Assembly: GCF_001830555.1 (NCBI RefSeq)
Contig: NZ_MIAM01000064.1
Location: forward strand, 41,612-105,611
Source: Sphingopyxis sp. RIFCSPHIGHO2_12_FULL_65_19
GTDB taxonomy: Bacteria > Pseudomonadota > Alphaproteobacteria > Sphingomonadales > Sphingomonadaceae
Length of the DNA stretch: 64,000 nucleotides
Direction of reading: 5' to 3'
Part shown: in pieces, positions 60,817 to 64,000 of the stretch
How the letters are laid out: each line of letters starts with the position of its first letter
How positions within the stretch are numbered: the first letter of the stretch is position 1
The notes under the pieces: model-generated
Told to the model about the DNA's origin: nothing
Databases searched by the model: none
What the model saw: only the letters and a program-made list of their open reading frames with translations
Position numbers and translations under genes: made by a program

Positions 60817-61524
60817 ATGGCAACGTCTTCCCGCGCCAAGCCGCGCAAGCTTCCCTGGTATCTGCGACCGTTCAAATGGCTGCTGTGGTTCATCGCGATT
60901 TCGGTGGCGTGGGTGCTCGTCTATGCCGTGGTGCCGCCGCCGGTGACCGCAACGATGCTGTTCGACAGCAACGGCATCACCAAGGATTGGGAAAGTCTGT
61001 CGCATATCGACCGCGACATGGTGCGCGCGGTGATCGCGGCCGAGGACGGAAAATTCTGCACCCATAATGGCTTCGACACCGAAGCGATCGAACAGGCGAT
61101 CGAACGCAACGCCCAGGGCAAGCGCATGCGCGGCGGATCGACGGTCAGCCAGCAGACGGCGAAAAATGTCTTCCTGTGGCAGGGCAGCGGCTGGACGCGC
61201 TACGTCCGCAAAGTGCCCGAAGTATGGTTCACCTTCCTGATCGAAAAAATCTGGGGCAAGCGGCGGATCATGGAAGTCTATCTGAACGTCGCCGAGACCG
61301 GCATCGGCACCTATGGCGTCGAGGCGGGCGCGCAGCGTTATTTCAAACATGGCGCCGACAAGTTGACGCCGCGCGAGGCCGCCCGGATCGCCGCGATCCT
61401 GCCGCTGCCCAAGAAGCGCGAGGCGATCAGCCCATCGGGCTTCACCCGCCGTTACGGCAATACGATCACCGCGCGGATCGGCCAGGTGCGGCGCGACGGG
61501 CTGGATGCGTGCGTTTATGAATAG
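60817..61524 (+). CDS. mtgA: Monofunctional biosynthetic peptidoglycan transglycosylase
   Basis: 235-aa GT51 glycosyltransferase polymerising lipid II. N-terminal anchor helix (about 19-42), catalytic Glu in AVIAAEDGKFCTHNGFD, second motif RGGSTVSQQTAKN, KIWGKRRIMEVYLNVAETG and RRYGNTI. Acts on the periplasmic side. Between the membrane protein and rpsU (convergent). Confidence 0.95.
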   Translation: MATSSRAKPRKLPWYLRPFKWLLWFIAISVAWVLVYAVVPPPVTATMLFDSNGITKDWESLSHIDRDMVRAVIAAEDGKFCTHNGFDTEAIEQAIERNAQGKRMRGGSTVSQQTAKNVFLWQGSGWTRYVRKVPEVWFTFLIEKIWGKRRIMEVYLNVAETGIGTYGVEAGAQRYFKHGADKLTPREAARIAAILPLPKKREAISPSGFTRRYGNTITARIGQVRRDGLDACVYE

Positions 61525-61586
61525 CTGACCGCCAAAGGCCGGGACATCCGCCCGGTCGCGTCGCGATGGGGAGACACCGGCAGCGC

Positions 61587-61628
61587 CCGATCCTTGTCGA
61601 TCTTGCCCCGATCCTTGTCGATCTTGCA
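61587..61628. repeat. 21-bp tandem duplication
   Basis: CCGATCCTTGTCGATCTTGC (first 20 of 21 bases) occurs at 61587-61607 and again at 61608-61628, the two differing only in the last base. Non-coding, between mtgA and the rpsU terminator. Confidence 0.85.
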
Positions 61629-61640
61629 TTGCGCAGAACG

Positions 61641-61669
61641 AAAAAGGGCGCCGCGTTGCCGCAGCGCCC
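61641..61669 (-). terminator. Intrinsic terminator of rpsU
   Basis: On the minus strand a 10-bp stem, GGGCGCTGCG / CGCGGCGCCC (one T-G pair), closes a GCAA tetraloop, followed by TTTTT (61645-61641). Very strong classic terminator, 35 bp after the rpsU stop. Confidence 0.92.
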
Positions 61670-61703
61670 CTTTCACGATCAGGATCCCGAACGGGAGACG
61701 GTC

Positions 61704-61910
61704 TTACTTGATACCGTCGCGCTCCATCCGCTTGCGCTCCATCTTGCGGGCGCGGCGGACGGCGGCAGCATGCTCGCGCGCACGCTTTTCGCTGGGCTTC
61801 TCGTAGTGACGACGCAGCTTCATTTCGCGATACACGCCCTCACGCTGCAGCTTCTTCTTGAGCGCGCGAAGGGCCTGGTCGACATTATTGTCGCGAACGA
61901 TGATTTGCAT
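61704..61910 (-). CDS. rpsU: 30S ribosomal protein S21
   Basis: 68-aa very basic protein; [20 protein letters not shown] is the family start and [17 protein letters not shown] follows. It helps the 30S subunit select mRNA. ATG 61910 gives the standard start; a 16-codon in-frame extension lacks similarity. Monocistronic with a strong terminator. Confidence 0.97.
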   Translation of the reverse strand: MQIIVRDNNVDQALRALKKKLQREGVYREMKLRRHYEKPSEKRAREHAAAVRRARKMERKRMERDGIK

Positions 61911-62189
61911 ACGCCGTGTCGTCTCCTGTTCGTCAAAACGATTTGCGCCACCGGGCAACCCGGTTTGCCGTAAATCGCCGATATTCGGGCAATAAAAAGA
62001 GCGCCGCGATCACGCGACGTTCCGATGGAGCGCCAACTAGAGAGATTCGCGCCGAAATGCAAGCCCCCGCGCGGCGAACCGCGCCCGGCGCGCTATCGAA
62101 CCCTGCTGTCCGCTCGCGGGATTGTGCCACGCCCCTTCCTTATGGCATAGGTAGCAGGACGAAACTAACATCATGATGAGGGACAGGCC

Positions 62190-62954
62190 ATGGCGACCCA
62201 GCTCAAGCGCAACAGCAAATATAGCGAAGCCGAATGGACGGCGCGGCAGGAACTGGCCGCCTGTTACCGCGTCTTCGCGATGATGGGCTGGGACGAGATG
62301 ATCTTCAACCACATCACGGTAAAAGTGCCCGACGAGGAAGGCGCCTTCCTGATCAACCCTTATGGCCTGCACTTCAGCGAAGTCACGGCGTCGAACCTGA
62401 TCAAGATCGACATCGACGGCAACAAGGTGGACGAGGATAATCCCTGGCACGTCAACAAGGCGGGCTTTGTCCAGCACAGCCTGTTCCACCGCGTCCTGCC
62501 CGACGCGCACGCGATCATCCACACGCACACCACCGCGACAGTCGCGGTGTGCGCGCTCGAAGGCGGGCTGCAACCCGTGAACTTCTATGCCTGCAATTTC
62601 GCGGGCCAGCTCGCCTACCATGATTTCGAGGGCGTGACGGTGCGCGAGGAAGAGGGCGAGCGGCTCGTCCAGAACCTCGGCGACAAGCGCATCCTGATGC
62701 TGAAAAATCACGGGCCCGTCGTGATGGGCAAGACGCTGACCGAAGCCTTCATCAAATATTGGGCGCTCCAGCGCGCGTGCGAAATCCAGATGGCGACGAT
62801 GAGCATGGGCCAGCCGATCACCGTGCCCAACGAAGTGATCGCGGTCCACCAGCGCGACCTGTTCATGGCCTCGATTCCCGGACAGGCTGGCAAGGCCGAA
62901 TTCGACGCAATGGTGCGCAAGGTCGACAAGATCGACACGAGCTGGCGTGACTAA
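62190..62954 (+). CDS. Class II aldolase/adducin family protein
   Basis: 254-aa protein of the class II aldolase fold. Zinc-binding histidines are present in HTHTTATVAV and the acidic and Ser/Gly positions in KVPDEEGAFLINPYG; ILMLKNHGPVVMGKTLTEAF is the closing signature. Could cleave or epimerise a hydroxy-acid or sugar phosphate; members of this particular subfamily (with PITVPNEVIAVHQRD) have no settled substrate in my knowledge. Followed by a 2Fe-2S subunit gene 27 bp downstream, with no obvious metabolic link. Confidence 0.88.
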   Translation: MATQLKRNSKYSEAEWTARQELAACYRVFAMMGWDEMIFNHITVKVPDEEGAFLINPYGLHFSEVTASNLIKIDIDGNKVDEDNPWHVNKAGFVQHSLFHRVLPDAHAIIHTHTTATVAVCALEGGLQPVNFYACNFAGQLAYHDFEGVTVREEEGERLVQNLGDKRILMLKNHGPVVMGKTLTEAFIKYWALQRACEIQMATMSMGQPITVPNEVIAVHQRDLFMASIPGQAGKAEFDAMVRKVDKIDTSWRD

Positions 62955-62981
62955 TCCCACCGCGGCGCTAACAGGGGCGGC

Positions 62982-63527
62982 ATGACGCGATTCTCGGTCA
63001 ACGACCGCCCGGTCGAATATCGCATGGACCCCGAAACGCCCCTGCTGTGGGCGCTGCGCGACGCATCGAACCTGACGGGCACCAAATATGGCTGCGGCAC
63101 CGGCGATTGCGGCGCCTGCACCGTCGACATCGACGGCGAGGCGATTCGCAGCTGCATGGTCACGATTGCGGAATGCGAGGGCCGCTTCGTCACCACGATC
63201 GAGGGCCTCGCGCGCGACCGCAGCCATCCGGTGCAGCAGGCGTGGGTTGCCGAGCAGGTGCCGCAATGCGGTTTCTGCCAGTCGGGAATGATCATGGCCG
63301 CGGCCGCGCTGCTGCGGTCGAACAGCAATCCCAGCGATGCCGAAATCGACGCGGCGATGACCAACATCTGCCGTTGCGGCACCTATCCGCGTATCCGCAC
63401 CGCAATCCGGCTGGCGGGCCGCGTCATCCGCGGCGAAGAACGCATCGCCGCCGCCCCGCCGCCCGGCATCCGCCCGGAAGATGCGGCAGAGGCCGTCCCG
63501 GCGCTGCGCCTGCCGCCGGGAAGCTGA
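62982..63527 (+). CDS. 2Fe-2S subunit of an IorA-type molybdenum hydroxylase
   Basis: 181 aa with the two 2Fe-2S clusters of the xanthine oxidase family small subunit: YGCGTGDCGACTV (plant ferredoxin-like) and QCGFCQSGMI ... NICRCGTYPRI (helical domain). The small subunit normally pairs with a large molybdopterin subunit encoded next to it; none is visible on either side, the next gene being unrelated. A C-terminal extension (about 160-181) is Pro-rich. Likely electron-transfer partner of a hydroxylase encoded elsewhere. Confidence 0.88.
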   Translation: MTRFSVNDRPVEYRMDPETPLLWALRDASNLTGTKYGCGTGDCGACTVDIDGEAIRSCMVTIAECEGRFVTTIEGLARDRSHPVQQAWVAEQVPQCGFCQSGMIMAAAALLRSNSNPSDAEIDAAMTNICRCGTYPRIRTAIRLAGRVIRGEERIAAAPPPGIRPEDAAEAVPALRLPPGS

Positions 63528-63660
63528 ACGCGCCCGTTCATCTAGCTGAACCGCAGGCAACAACGCGGTCAGCCGTCGATCATCTTGCACAGGGTAAGAA
63601 TCACGTCATCATCCCGGCTGGCCTCTCCAGCAAACGGGACATGAGTTGGAGAATGGCGAG

Positions 63661-64000
63661 ATGAAGAAGATGTTCGGAGGATTGCTGATTGCGGCAACGA
63701 TCCTGACCCCCATCGCTCCCGCAGCCGCACAGGCATCGGGCGAGCGGGTGCAGATCGCGCAGCGCGGCGACCGTGGTGACCGTGGACCGCGCGGCCCCGA
63801 AGTGCGCCGCGGCGGTGGTGAAGCCCGCGCCCAGCGCCAGCAAAGCCGCCAGCCGCGGGCCGATCGGCAGCCGCGCAGCGAAATGCGGCAGCAGCGCGGG
63901 AATGACGCGCAGCGACAGGCGCAGCGCCAGCAATGGCAGGCGCAGCGCGGCAATGACCAGCAACGCCAGCAATGGCAACAACGGCAGGCGCAGCAAGCCC
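63661..64000 (+). CDS. Secreted Arg/Gln-rich protein, cut by window edge
   Basis: Open frame from ATG 63661 to the end of the window without a stop (113 codons), so partial. Signal peptide (about 1-23, LLIAATILTPIAPAAA). The mature part is strongly Arg/Gln/Gly-rich with repeats of QRQQWQ and RGGGEARAQR type. RcnB-like proteins of sphingomonads often have such a low-complexity middle before a C-terminal domain (recall). Function cannot be told from the visible part. Between it and the 2Fe-2S gene (63528-63660) nothing else is seen. Confidence 0.7.
   Translation, partial: MKKMFGGLLIAATILTPIAPAAAQASGERVQIAQRGDRGDRGPRGPEVRRGGGEARAQRQQSRQPRADRQPRSEMRQQRGNDAQRQAQRQQWQAQRGNDQQRQQWQQRQAQQA

Overview
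The window looks like a chromosomal segment of a sphingomonad (Alphaproteobacteria, Sphingomonadales; Sphingopyxis or a close relative is my best guess). Reasons: high GC, a CckA/ChpT cell-cycle phosphorelay, a GTTC-N7-GTTC (alphaproteobacterial type) LexA box in front of recA, an rnpB of standard bacterial type, and the small intergenic palindromes common in these genomes. Most of it is ordinary core genome.

Region by region. 0.1-7.1 kb: kup, then a tightly coupled System I cytochrome c maturation operon ccmC-D-E-F-G-H-I read leftward, with no ccmA or ccmB. 7.3-18.7 kb: DUF454 protein, a Leu/Glu-type amino acid dehydrogenase, tRNA-His, a 2-oxoglutarate dioxygenase, a SIMPL protein, an ABC-F ATPase, a DUF2569 membrane protein, a DUF6456 protein divergent from an XRE regulator with a palindromic operator, a GT4 glycosyltransferase, and yajC-secD-secF.

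18.95-27.5 kb: tRNA-Pro(GGG) carries an 8.5-kb integrative element bounded by a 48-bp duplication of the tRNA 3' part. From the right end leftward it has a tyrosine integrase, a small coupled ORF, an AlpA/excisionase-like HTH protein, a RepA-like ATPase whose gene end overlaps an iteron-like repeat cluster, a gene of unknown function, and a four-gene overlapping operon with phage-like members. Next to the tRNA is an AT-richer cargo block: a membrane-anchored protein, a DUF5343 protein and a HEPN (Swt1-type) protein with an intact RX4H motif. No virion genes are visible, so it resembles a phage-satellite or defence-carrying island. This cargo is the best candidate for an undescribed system.

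27.7-50.5 kb: TauE/SafE permease, EF-hand protein, quinone oxidoreductase, a GH108 endolysin plus 3TM holin pair of gene-transfer-agent type, a repeat cluster, alaS, two secreted unknowns, a GST, a ureohydrolase, recA with its LexA box, cckA with a single-domain response regulator, an M13 peptidase, dapA-smpB-DUF2062, a soluble lytic transglycosylase with greB, and a secreted caspase-fold/Sel1 protein. 50.5-64 kb: rnpB, ampD, a chemotaxis operon cheA-W-Y-B-R (with an extended CheA), chpT, an RluA-family pseudouridine synthase, rpoH, mtgA, rpsU with a strong terminator, a class II aldolase, an orphan 2Fe-2S subunit and a truncated Arg/Gln-rich secreted protein at the edge.

Functional themes: envelope and peptidoglycan upkeep (slt, mtgA, ampD, Sec accessory proteins), periplasmic haem attachment, cell-cycle and chemotaxis phosphosignalling, SOS and heat-shock control, and one mobile island. 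All functions are inferred from sequence reading and family recall; no database search was run.
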